A stretch of DNA of 13,728 nucleotides from CAINVV01 sp037440345 (GCA_037440345.1 JBBIUJ010000088.1:1-13728), one strand, 5' to 3'; positions 6,534-12,691 are shown, counted from the stretch's first letter. The notes: generated by a model from the letters alone, not told the origin. Numbers and translations are program-made.

Positions 6534-6956
6534 ATGAAGAAAAACACCTTAAAAAGTATTGGAGCTATCCTTGGAGGAATGATCGCAGGGGCAGTTTTGT
6601 CGGTTGTTACAGATATTGTATTGGAAAAAGCCGGAGTTTTTCCTCCACCAAAATCCGGGCTCTTCGATTGGTGGATGTTATTACTAGCACTCGTATATCG
6701 TAGCATCTATACAATTGCATCCGGTTATATTACTGCTGCTTTGGCTCCGGACAGACCGTTGCGACATGCGATCATTCTCGGAATAATCGGATTTGTGGTA
6801 ACAATTCTTGGCTCTGTAGCTAATTGGGACAAATCAGCCGCTTGGTATCCGCTTGCACTTATACTGATAACATTGCCCTGTACCTGGTTGGGCGGATGGT
6901 TGGCAGTAAATATTAGAAGGCGGCAAAATTATCCGGTTGTAACAAATGGTAATTAA
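6534..6956 (+). CDS. Four-helix inner-membrane protein, unknown function
   Basis: A 140-residue protein with four hydrophobic segments, at about residues 8-30, 47-70, 78-96 and 104-126. Charged KKNTLK precedes the first helix and RRRQ follows the last, suggesting both termini are cytoplasmic. Recognisable details are GAILGGMIAGAVLSVVTD in TM1, a periplasmic-side VFPPPKSGLFDWW loop, LAPDRPLRHAI before TM3 and LPCTWLGGWLAV in TM4. I do not recognise a named family; short Bacteroidota proteins of this look are annotated as hypothetical. It lies within the tightly packed train, 15 nt before RibD_C protein B. A role beside soluble redox or VOC proteins is unknown. Confidence 0.8.
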   Translation: MKKNTLKSIGAILGGMIAGAVLSVVTDIVLEKAGVFPPPKSGLFDWWMLLLALVYRSIYTIASGYITAALAPDRPLRHAIILGIIGFVVTILGSVANWDKSAAWYPLALILITLPCTWLGGWLAVNIRRRQNYPVVTNGN

Positions 6957-6971
6957 AATTTAATAATTGAT

Positions 6972-7538
6972 ATGAGAAAAGTAGTTTCATTTATGCATGT
7001 GTCGTTGGATGGTTTTACCACCAACTCGAATGGTACATTAGATTGGATAACTGTTGGAGAAGAATTTTTTGACTATGCCGGGAAACGGGCACAGGAAGCC
7101 GATACTGCAATCTATGGCCGGGGAACCTATGAGAATATGGAAAGTTACTGGCCGACTGCGGCAGACCAACCAAATCCCACCAAACACGACCTTGAACATT
7201 CAGCCTGGTACAAGAGCGTTCAAAAAATTGTCGTTTCAAAAACATTGAAAAGTTCCGATGTCAAGAACGCGGAGATTATCAGTGAGAATTTGCCAGTAGA
7301 AATCAGGAAGCTGAAGGAAGTAGATGGAAAAGAAATCGTCATGTTTGGCAGCCCAACCCTTACGCGCTCTTTAATGGAAGAAAATCTAATAGACGAGTAC
7401 TGGCTCTTTGTCAATCCCATATTGTTGGGGAATGGCATTCCATTATTCAAAAATCTCAGTCGCGAAATAAGGTTAAAACTCAAATTCAGCAAAACCTTTG
7501 CTTCGGGAGTTGTTTGTCTTCATTACGAACTAAAATAA
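6972..7538 (+). CDS. RibD_C / dihydrofolate-reductase-like protein B
   Basis: A 188-residue second paralogue in the train. It has SFMHVSLDGFTTNSNGTLDW (6-25), AIYGRGTYENMESYW (46-60) with the well-conserved family GRxTYE-type motif, KIVVSKTL (85-92), IVMFGSPTLTRSLM (122-135), NLIDEYWLFVNPILLGNGIP (138-157) and the terminal VVCLHYELK. No deaminase domain is present, so it is not a bifunctional riboflavin enzyme. It resembles the YyaP-like stand-alone reductases of unknown substrate and is clearly diverged from protein A, so the copies are not a recent tandem duplication. The ATG at 6972 follows the membrane-protein stop by 15 nt, and protein C starts 17 nt after its stop. Confidence 0.9.
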   Translation: MRKVVSFMHVSLDGFTTNSNGTLDWITVGEEFFDYAGKRAQEADTAIYGRGTYENMESYWPTAADQPNPTKHDLEHSAWYKSVQKIVVSKTLKSSDVKNAEIISENLPVEIRKLKEVDGKEIVMFGSPTLTRSLMEENLIDEYWLFVNPILLGNGIPLFKNLSREIRLKLKFSKTFASGVVCLHYELK

Positions 7539-7555
7539 AAGACTCATGACTAACT

Positions 7556-8107
7556 ATGAGAAAAATAATTGCAGGAATCAATATGACACTTGATGGGTTT
7601 TGCGACCATACAGTAATAATCCCGGATGAAGAAATACATCAGCATTATACTGAACTATTAAGTGATGCAGATGCGATTCTATTTGGCAGAATAACATATG
7701 AACTTATGCAATATTGGCAAACTATGGTGGGAAATCCTTCAGGTGAAAAATCAATGGACGACTTTGCCATAGCGATAGACAAAATCCCCAAAATTGTCTT
7801 TTCGCATAAGCTGAAGAATACGGAATGGAACAGCGCTAAATTGTCGGAGAAATCACTTGAAGAAATGGTTTCAGCGCTTAAGAAACAATCAGGAAGGGAT
7901 ATTTTAGTTGGCAGTCGGAGTTTAATTATACAGCTAATGAAACTTAATTTGATTGATGAATACCAGCTTTGTGTTCACCCTGTTGTTGCCGGAAACGGTT
8001 TACCATTGTTCGAAAATATAAACGACAGGACCATTCTTAAACTTATAAAGACCAAAACCTTCAGCTCTGGTGCTATCACACTTTATTATGAGCCATCAGG
8101 ACAATAG
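7556..8107 (+). CDS. RibD_C / dihydrofolate-reductase-like protein C
   Basis: A 183-residue third paralogue. Motifs are IIAGINMTLDGFCDHTVIIP (4-23), AILFGRITYELMQYW (40-54), IPKIVFSHKL (77-86), DILVGSRSLIIQLM (115-128), NLIDEYQLCVHPVVAGNGLP (131-150) and ITLYYEPSGQ at the end. After the first strand it follows the FCDH-type variant of the family instead of the glycine/asparagine turn seen in A and B, indicating a different subgroup. It is probably an NAD(P)H-binding reductase; the substrate is unknown. It closes the tightly packed first half of the train. A 123-nt spacer follows, so it may end the primary operon, although no strong terminator is visible there. Confidence 0.9.
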   Translation: MRKIIAGINMTLDGFCDHTVIIPDEEIHQHYTELLSDADAILFGRITYELMQYWQTMVGNPSGEKSMDDFAIAIDKIPKIVFSHKLKNTEWNSAKLSEKSLEEMVSALKKQSGRDILVGSRSLIIQLMKLNLIDEYQLCVHPVVAGNGLPLFENINDRTILKLIKTKTFSSGAITLYYEPSGQ

Positions 8108-8230
8108 TCTACTAACCGCCATCCTATAGGCGTCATTGCATTGCAACAGCCTGCACAAAGACATTTCACCCAAAAGATTTTAGATAAAAGAAAAATAAAT
8201 GATTGAATAACAACTTAAAAAATCAAAATT

Positions 8231-8665
8231 ATGGCACTTATCAATCCACACATTAACTTCAACGGGAATGCCGAAGAAGCATTCAATTTTTACAAATCGG
8301 TATTTGGCGGAGAGTTCGCAACGATTGTGCGTCTCAAAGATATATCAAGCCCTGAATTTCCGGTAGCAGAAAATGATGCCAATAAAATAATGCACATTGC
8401 TTTGCCTATTGGCCAAAATATTTTAATGGGCAATGATGTTCCTGAAAGTATGGGTCAAGTGAATGAAAATGAAAACAGATCTAAAATAGCTATTAGTGCA
8501 GAAAGTCGTGAAGAAGCCGACAAGTTATTTAGCGGACTTTCAGAAGGAGGAACTATTGAAATGCCTATTGGCGATAGTCCCTGGGGTTCATATTTTGGGA
8601 TGTTTAGAGACAAATTCGGTATTGAATGGATGGTAGACTTTTCAAAATCGAACGGACAAAAGTAA
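8231..8665 (+). CDS. PhnB-like VOC-family protein 2
   Basis: A 144-residue protein of the PhnB / 'demethylubiquinone methyltransferase-like' VOC branch. Diagnostic segments are INPHINFNGNAEEAFNFYKS (4-23), FGGEF, IMHIALPIGQNILMGNDVPE (53-72), SREEADKLFSGLSEGGTIEM (92-111) and the C-terminal WGSYFGMFRDKFGIEWMVDF (118-137). The last segment is a near-perfect family signature. Despite the historical names, PhnB-like proteins have no shown methyltransferase role, and they usually bind an unidentified small ligand. A 123-nt spacer precedes it, in which I see no TAnnTTTG promoter, so transcription may come from upstream. It differs strongly from the other three VOC proteins in the train. Confidence 0.9.
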   Translation: MALINPHINFNGNAEEAFNFYKSVFGGEFATIVRLKDISSPEFPVAENDANKIMHIALPIGQNILMGNDVPESMGQVNENENRSKIAISAESREEADKLFSGLSEGGTIEMPIGDSPWGSYFGMFRDKFGIEWMVDFSKSNGQK

Positions 8666-8781
8666 CTGTCGATAATAAACCTGTGAAAACAAACCAACCG
8701 AGTAAGCAGAAAATCAGACAAGGAGTTGGCAGCAAGAAAAACAGTGCCGAGTCGGCGCAATAATCACTTACCACAATTATT

Positions 8782-9291
8782 ATGGACAAAATCGCGACAA
8801 AAACTTCTGTTGACTTACAATTCACTCAAATTGCTTGGGTAGTGAAAGATGTAGAGAAAGCAAAAACTTTCTTTCAGGAAATGCTTGGCGTTAAAAATTT
8901 TAGCCCCATAGGTACCACCCTGTTACAAGATTATGATGGAACCTATTATGGAGAGCCAGCCGATGCAGAAAACCTCGTTACCATGACCTATTCGGGTGGT
9001 ACTTTTATTGAAATTATTCAACCAATTTCAGGAAATAGTATTTTTAAGGATTATATTGACAATAATCCAACAGGAGGAATTCAGCACATTGCATACAGCA
9101 CACCCATCTCGAACCTTGACAATGTAATTTCAGGGTTTGTGAATAGGGGATTTACGGTGGTAAGCAGCTATGACACTCCAATAGCCAAAATTGTTTTTTT
9201 TGACACAAGAGAAGAGATTGGCGTGTTTACTGAAATAATGGGTATTACAAAAGAAGGAGTAAAAGCTGTTCAAAAAATGAAGAAACAATGA
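8782..9291 (+). CDS. VOC-family protein 3 (glyoxalase/epimerase-like)
   Basis: A 169-residue two-module VOC protein resembling Glyoxalase_4 / methylmalonyl-CoA-epimerase-type members. Module one runs FTQIAWVVKDVEKAKTFFQE (14-33) to GGTFIEIIQP (72-81). Module two runs GGIQHIAYST (98-107) to EIGVFTEIMG (145-154). Candidate metal ligands are Glu77, His102 and Glu151. The first position, usually His, is Gln16, a substitution also tolerated in metal-binding VOC enzymes. Of the four VOC proteins here, this one has the most complete metal site and is the most likely true enzyme. Its stop overlaps the start of the next gene by ATGA, indicating translational coupling. The substrate cannot be named. 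Confidence 0.87.
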   Translation: MDKIATKTSVDLQFTQIAWVVKDVEKAKTFFQEMLGVKNFSPIGTTLLQDYDGTYYGEPADAENLVTMTYSGGTFIEIIQPISGNSIFKDYIDNNPTGGIQHIAYSTPISNLDNVISGFVNRGFTVVSSYDTPIAKIVFFDTREEIGVFTEIMGITKEGVKAVQKMKKQ

Positions 9292-9653
9292 ACTCTTTAA
9301 ACAATGACATTGATACATACATCAGTGGTTTTCCGGAGGAAGTTCAAACAATTTTGGAAGAAATTCGGGCAACTATCAGGCAAGCAGCGCCGGATGCAGT
9401 AGAAACGATCAAATATGCTATGCCGACTTTCGTGCTAAACGGAAATTTGGTCCATTTTGCCGCCTTCAAAAATCATATTGGTTTCTATCCTGTGCCATCA
9501 GGAATTGAAGCATTTAAAAAAGAGCTATCTGTTTACAAAGGGGCAAAAGGTTCTGTTCAGTTTCCTCTCGATAAGCCAATGCCACTTGAATTAGTTTCTA
9601 GAATAGTAAAGTTTAGGGTTAGTGAAAACTTACAAAAGGTAAAAAAATCATGA
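9288..9653 (+). CDS. DUF1801 / YdhG-like protein
   Basis: A 121-residue soluble protein of the DUF1801 (YdhG/YjdI-like) family. The sequence shows the typical DIDTYISGFPEEVQTILEEI (7-26), the conserved core IKYAMPTFVLNGNLVHFAAF (41-60) followed by KNHIGFYPVPSG (61-72), and KGSVQFPLDKPMPLELVSRI (87-106) followed by VKFR. Bacillus Fra/YdhG was described as a frataxin-like iron chaperone, but function across the family is poorly defined. The length is normal and the core is intact. Its ATG overlaps the stop of VOC protein 3 by 4 nt (ATGA), so the two are probably translated together and may act on the same process. I consider the family firm and the role uncertain. Confidence 0.9.
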   Translation: MNSLNNDIDTYISGFPEEVQTILEEIRATIRQAAPDAVETIKYAMPTFVLNGNLVHFAAFKNHIGFYPVPSGIEAFKKELSVYKGAKGSVQFPLDKPMPLELVSRIVKFRVSENLQKVKKS

Positions 9654-9759
9654 AATAGCCATGAGGAATATGTTCGCACCGACCGAAAATGATTATGGGG
9701 CTATTAGCTTCGCTGATCTTCGATTCTATCTGGCAATTGAAAAATAAAATTATAGACAG

Positions 9760-10227
9760 ATGAAAACTAAAGTACAAGCAATTCCAAAAGGCTTCCACAC
9801 TTTGACGCCTTATATCAACATTAAAGGAGCAGTGGAAGCGATTGAGTTTTACAAAAAAGCCTTTGGGGCAAAGGAAGTTGAACGGATGCTGATGCCGGAT
9901 GGAAGCATAGCACATGCCGTGATTGAAATAGGCGACTCAAAGATTATGCTTGCAGAAGAGAATGCCTTGTGGGGTAATGTAAGTCCGCAAACAATAGGAG
10001 GTTCACCGGTCACTTTTTGTTTGTATGTTGAGGATGTAGATGCCGTTTTTGCTCGGGCGCTTAAGGAAGGAGCCACAGTAACAGGCGAGATGGAAGTGAA
10101 GGACCAATTTTATGGAGACCGTACCGGAAGCCTGACTGATCCTTTCGGGCATAAATGGTCAATCATGACGCACATAGAGGATGTTTCGCCTGAAGAAATG
10201 CAAAAACGAATGGATGCAATGTTTTAA
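9760..10227 (+). CDS. VOC-family protein 4 (YdcJ/PhnB-like glyoxalase)
   Basis: A 155-residue VOC protein of a very widespread type. Signatures are LTPYINIKGAVEAIEFYKKA (15-34) followed by FGAKEVERMLMPDGSIAHAV (35-54), then IMLAEE, VTFCLYVEDVDAVFARALKE (84-103), and the hallmark DQFYGDRTGSLTDPFGHKWS (114-133) with THIEDVSPEEMQKRM at the C-terminus. Such proteins are annotated as glyoxalase/bleomycin-resistance or PhnB-like; the ligand is unknown. A 106-nt spacer separates it from DUF1801, and 44 nt separate it from the DoxX-like gene. Its sequence is closer to widespread homologues than to its neighbours, so it was probably recruited separately and did not arise by local duplication. Confidence 0.9.
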   Translation: MKTKVQAIPKGFHTLTPYINIKGAVEAIEFYKKAFGAKEVERMLMPDGSIAHAVIEIGDSKIMLAEENALWGNVSPQTIGGSPVTFCLYVEDVDAVFARALKEGATVTGEMEVKDQFYGDRTGSLTDPFGHKWSIMTHIEDVSPEEMQKRMDAMF

Positions 10228-10271
10228 GGGCACAATGAATTTTTAGAAAAGTAATTTGAAAATAGTTTAAG

Positions 10272-10631
10272 ATGAAACGAGACAAAGTTATTTTTTGGAT
10301 TACCACAACCATTATCTTCCTGTTCGAAGGTGTAATGCCGGCGTTGACATCGCAAACTGAATTGGCAAAAGAAGGTATCCGGCATTTAGGTTATCCTGAA
10401 TATTTTGGCGTCATGTTCATGGTTTTTAAAGTGTTGGGTGCGCTTGCCCTGATTCTTCCGCAAATTCCCGTCCGTATAAAAGAATGGGCTTATGCTGGTT
10501 TTGCCATTGATTTTATTTCGGCGTTTGTAAGCCTGTGGGCTGTTGACGGGCTAAAGCCAATGACCTTTTTCCCAATTGTTTTTATAGGGATCCTGGTATT
10601 ATCGTATGTTCATTATCATAGGATTAACTGA
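10272..10631 (+). CDS. DoxX-like four-helix membrane protein
   Basis: A 119-residue inner-membrane protein with four predicted helices, at about residues 6-26, 45-64, 71-91 and 97-114. It matches the short DoxX-like family found widely in Bacteroidota. Typical features are FLFEGVMPALTSQTELAKEG in the first helix and loop, HLGYPEYFGVMFMVFKVLGA (38-57), LPQIPVRIKEWAYAGFAIDF (62-81) and the final strand-like SYVHYHR. DoxX-like proteins are linked to respiratory quinone chemistry or redox/organosulfur stress in some bacteria, but this subfamily has no proven activity. It is the last gene of the co-directional train; 44 nt separate it from VOC protein 4, so co-transcription is plausible. Confidence 0.88.
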   Translation: MKRDKVIFWITTTIIFLFEGVMPALTSQTELAKEGIRHLGYPEYFGVMFMVFKVLGALALILPQIPVRIKEWAYAGFAIDFISAFVSLWAVDGLKPMTFFPIVFIGILVLSYVHYHRIN

Positions 10632-10665
10632 CAAAAATGGGACAACAGTTATCAGTAAACCATGA

Positions 10666-10776
10666 AGTTATGTCATTTCAAGCGACTCTTTTCATTGGAT
10701 AGTTGACGGATGTTCAGACGGAGGAAAAACTTTTAAACTGGAATCAGAATTATTTGGCAAACGAATTTATCTTTAA
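10666..10776 (+). pseudogene. Possible C-terminal remnant of a lost gene (36 codons)
   Basis: After a stop at 10663-10665, one frame stays open for 36 codons to a TAA at 10774. It reads like the end of a folded protein: FHWIVDGCSDGGKTFKLE followed by a SELFGKRIYL tail. The W...DGGKTxK pattern resembles the C-termini of DUF1579- or lipocalin/SnoaL-like small proteins. It has no start codon. Upstream, another frame gives only 21 codons (ATG at 10637). I infer a decayed gene, possibly a former member of the train, but chance openness cannot be excluded. Confidence 0.3.
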
Positions 10777-10805
10777 ATTTATCGCCGATCATTCATGCTT
10801 TTTTT

Positions 10806-11735
10806 ATGTCTTCATTTTTCCTGGCTCTCCACACCATTCTTCCTCTTTTCCTTGTCATTCTGTTTGGTATCCTGATGATTAGGGTAGGTGCAGCAACTGA
10901 TGCCTGGGTCGACATACTCAATAAATATGCGCTTAGAATTGGTTTCCCAGCTTTGATTTTTGCCGCTTTGGCAAAAATGGAGATTGGTTTTACTGAGAAT
11001 GCAACACTGCTGATTGGCAATTCCATTTATCTGATCGGGTGCATGCTGATGGCATTCCCACTGGGGGCGCTCTTTAAAACTACCGTGAAGACAAAACAGA
11101 CAATGATCCTGGTGCTTGCATTTGGCAATATTACCTATCTTGGCATTCCGGTGTTAATCAATACGATGGGTCAGCAGGCAATGGGTACGGCTGTTATTCT
11201 TACCTCCATATACCTTTTCTGGATGTTTTCCCTGGCGCTGGTGTTGATCGAAGTAGCGGGCGAAGGGAAACTCCATCTCAAAACAATCGTGATCAAACTA
11301 ATTACCAATCCTTTGTTAATTGCAGTTATTCTCGGGATTCTGGCCTCCGGACTGAAGTTTTCGCCGCAGAGCAGCCTGATGAAATCCCTGGATTTGATTG
11401 CGCAGTCTGTAACCGCAGTGGTACTGCTTTCACTTGGTATTTTCATGGGGTCTCAGAAGATAGGAAACTTGAAGGAATGGGCTCCCGTTTTCGGACTTGC
11501 CCTGGTGATTATGGTCATTATCCCCGGAATCTTCTACCTAATTTTGCGAAACAGTTCCATCCCCGAGCTCCAGTTACGCTGCTCTGTCCTTGATGCTGCC
11601 ATGCCGGTGGGTTTAACAGCCTATGCCCTTACGCAGCAATACGATTTGAATGCCAAACTTGCCGGCAGGCTGGTGCTTTTGACCACCTTCTTGTCGTTGT
11701 TCATTCTACCTGCTTGGATCGCTTTTCTGGAATAG
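10806..11735 (+). CDS. AEC-family (auxin efflux carrier-like) transporter
   Basis: A 309-residue inner-membrane carrier of the AEC / Membrane_transport family, at normal length, with about ten hydrophobic helices arranged as two repeats. Visible landmarks are HTILPLFLVILFGILMIRVG (9-28), ALRIGFPALIFAALAKME (42-59), the glycine-rich loop LAFGNITYLGIPVL and, in the second repeat, VVLLSLGIFMGSQK and LDAAMPVGLTAYALTQQYDL. Bacterial members carry malate, other dicarboxylates or unidentified organic anions; auxin itself is not implied. It starts 30 nt after the putative remnant's stop. A near-consensus element TATCTTTA at 10768-10775 could be its own -7 box, so it is probably separate from the VOC/RibD_C train. 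Its base composition returns toward that of the flanking housekeeping genes. Confidence 0.92.
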   Translation: MSSFFLALHTILPLFLVILFGILMIRVGAATDAWVDILNKYALRIGFPALIFAALAKMEIGFTENATLLIGNSIYLIGCMLMAFPLGALFKTTVKTKQTMILVLAFGNITYLGIPVLINTMGQQAMGTAVILTSIYLFWMFSLALVLIEVAGEGKLHLKTIVIKLITNPLLIAVILGILASGLKFSPQSSLMKSLDLIAQSVTAVVLLSLGIFMGSQKIGNLKEWAPVFGLALVIMVIIPGIFYLILRNSSIPELQLRCSVLDAAMPVGLTAYALTQQYDLNAKLAGRLVLLTTFLSLFILPAWIAFLE

Positions 11736-12198
11736 AAAACTGATTTGAAACAGGTTCTGCTCATGTATTTGAAACCGTTGTTCTATAAGGCTTTTAGAAT
11801 AGACCAATCGGCTATTTTTATCACTTATACTTTAATGTCGTTTAAATATGTGTTACACCGCTTCCCTGACTATGGGCTCCGCAGGAGTCTTACTTGAATA
11901 ACCACCTGTGCAACAGGGGGTTTGACGGAACCAAAATCTTCATGAATCCCGTCGGGGTTTCCCAATATTAATGTATTGAAAACTTTATCCTGAAATTGTT
12001 GGGTAACTCCTTCAGAGTTTATTTTCACAAGTGCCTTTCTTATCCTCCGGTTAAAACCGAAGGTTATTCACTGGCAACTCCTACGGAGTTTTTATCCATA
12101 TTTTGGTGTCTGAAAATTTTATCAAAGCCATAAGACTATAGCATTCAATTGGATTAATCATCAAATCCTCAGCAAGAAAATGAATCAAATTGAGTCAA
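11736..12198. other. Non-coding stretch between AEC carrier and convergent small gene
   Basis: No credible gene is seen in either orientation. The first 140 nt are AT-rich and contain a small dyad (TTCTA 11781-11785 with TAGAA 11795-11799) without a following T-run, so no clear terminator can be called. From 11877 to 12090 the region holds six short hairpins, listed separately. The rest, up to the small-gene stop, shows nothing recognisable. Confidence 0.7.
11877..12090. repeat. Degraded array of short 3-nt-loop palindromes
   Basis: Six short inverted repeats, each with a 3-nt loop, occur in 214 bp. They are CTCC/GGAG (11877-11887), AACCACCTGT/ACAGGGGGTT (11900-11922, one mismatch), AATCCC/GGGGTT (11945-11959), AACTCC/AGAGTT (12005-12019, one mismatch), AACC/GGTT (12055-12065) and the perfect AACTCC-TAC-GGAGTT (12076-12090). 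The shared theme AA-pyrimidine-rich / NNN / purine-rich-TT resembles interspersed palindromes I recall from Bacteroidota intergenic regions (unverified). They could be REP-like units or decayed repeat cassettes. Confidence 0.6.
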
Positions 12199-12534
12199 TC
12201 ATTTATCCGTATAAATCTTTTCAAAATAGCGCAAGGCACAATCCTGCAAGACCTTGTGTTTACGTTCTTCAGAGATAACCGGCGCTAACGCTTTTTGGGT
12301 AAAGATGGGCCATCCTTCGGCATCAATTCCTGATTTTTCTATCAGTCCCATTTCCTGGTAAAGGGTGCAACTGCCCAAATGGATGAGACTCATCTTCTCC
12401 TCTTTCGAAAAGTGTTGAAAAGTAAGGCCTCGTTCACGGATACCAACCAAAAAAAGTACCCCATTCAGATCTATATCGATGTTGAATTGCTTGCCAAGAT
12501 GGTCGCATAATTCTGTCCAGTTTGAAAATGTCAT
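12199..12534 (-). CDS. Conserved Bacteroidota small protein of unknown function
   Basis: A 111-residue soluble protein, not assigned to a characterised family. Residues 1-35 (MTFSNWTELCDHLGKQFNID, then LNGVLFLVGIRE) look like a family-typical start, followed by FSKEEKMSLIHLGSCTLYQE (42-61) and a conserved-looking GWP motif at 74-76. From memory, similar ~110-residue proteins with FSKEEK, an 'H..TC.L....G' segment and GWP occur throughout Bacteroidota, often near essential genes. The ATG at 12534 is chosen over an in-frame TTG at 12555, because it matches that N-terminus. A TAnnTTTG-type element lies 19 nt upstream. It is divergent from asnS, with an inverted-repeat element between them. Mostly helical, it could be an adaptor or regulatory protein, but no function is known to me. 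Confidence 0.82.
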   Translation of the reverse strand: MTFSNWTELCDHLGKQFNIDIDLNGVLFLVGIRERGLTFQHFSKEEKMSLIHLGSCTLYQEMGLIEKSGIDAEGWPIFTQKALAPVISEERKHKVLQDCALRYFEKIYTDK

Positions 12535-12552
12535 GATTACAAAATTTAAAAA

Positions 12553-12560
12553 CAAAAGTA
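12553..12560 (-). promoter_or_regulatory. Putative -7 element for the 111-residue protein gene
   Basis: The minus strand reads TACTTTTG, matching TAnnTTTG, 18 nt before the ATG at 12534. The expected -33 region would fall inside the left arm of the inverted-repeat element (12573-12604), where no TTTG is evident. Confidence 0.45.
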
Positions 12561-12572
12561 GCAGAAAAAATT

Positions 12573-12691
12573 ATTACACAGAGAAACCAATGAGTTACAC
12601 TGAGAAAAACTGTTTAAAACACTTAGAGCCACAGACAATAATAATCACATCTAAAAAAACTCTGTGCAACTCAGTGGTTTCTCTGTGTAAT
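12573..12691. repeat. MITE-like 119-bp element with 32-bp imperfect terminal inverted repeats
   Basis: The left arm, 12573-12604, begins ATTACACAGAGAAACCA. The right arm, 12660-12691, read on the opposite strand, matches it at 29 of 32 positions. The 55-nt interior is AT-rich and non-coding. The arms contain the ACACAGAG / CTCTGTG wording that I recall as common in dispersed Bacteroidota repeats (unverified). It lies between the divergent promoters of the small gene and asnS. RNA from either strand could fold into a long hairpin. No clear target-site duplication is seen. Confidence 0.72.

Noticed and set aside
6179..6706. A 175-codon minus-strand open frame crossing three plus-strand genes
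   Set aside because: It spans two intergenic gaps and has low-complexity Phe/Ile/Asn content. The three opposite genes are tightly packed and protein-like.
5280..8107. RibD_C proteins as trimethoprim-resistance dihydrofolate reductases or riboflavin enzymes
   Set aside because: They belong to the stand-alone RibD_C group, not the classical FolA/Dfr family, and they lack the RibD deaminase domain.
8744..8758. GCCGA-G-TCGGC dyad superficially like the terminal hairpin of Cas9 tracrRNA
   Set aside because: No Cas genes, no repeat-spacer array and no anti-repeat are present, and the resemblance is limited to a short GC stem.
8626..8763. A 45-codon plus-strand frame (ATG at 8626) overlapping the end of VOC protein 2
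   Set aside because: Highly basic, low-complexity composition, with the start inside another gene in a different frame. It is most likely chance, though it could hide a gene scar.
9661..9747. A 28-codon frame between DUF1801 and VOC protein 4
   Set aside because: Too short, with no recognisable family and no ribosome-binding signal. I cannot support it as a gene.
8111..9759. Integron cassette array, suggested by co-oriented small VOC and DUF genes
   Set aside because: No GTTRRRY/RYYYAAC attC pairs were found in the spacers and no integrase is in the window. Most early genes are packed too tightly for attC sites.
11877..12090. CRISPR array
   Set aside because: The hairpins differ in sequence and spacing, no 24-40-bp identical repeats occur, and there are no cas genes.
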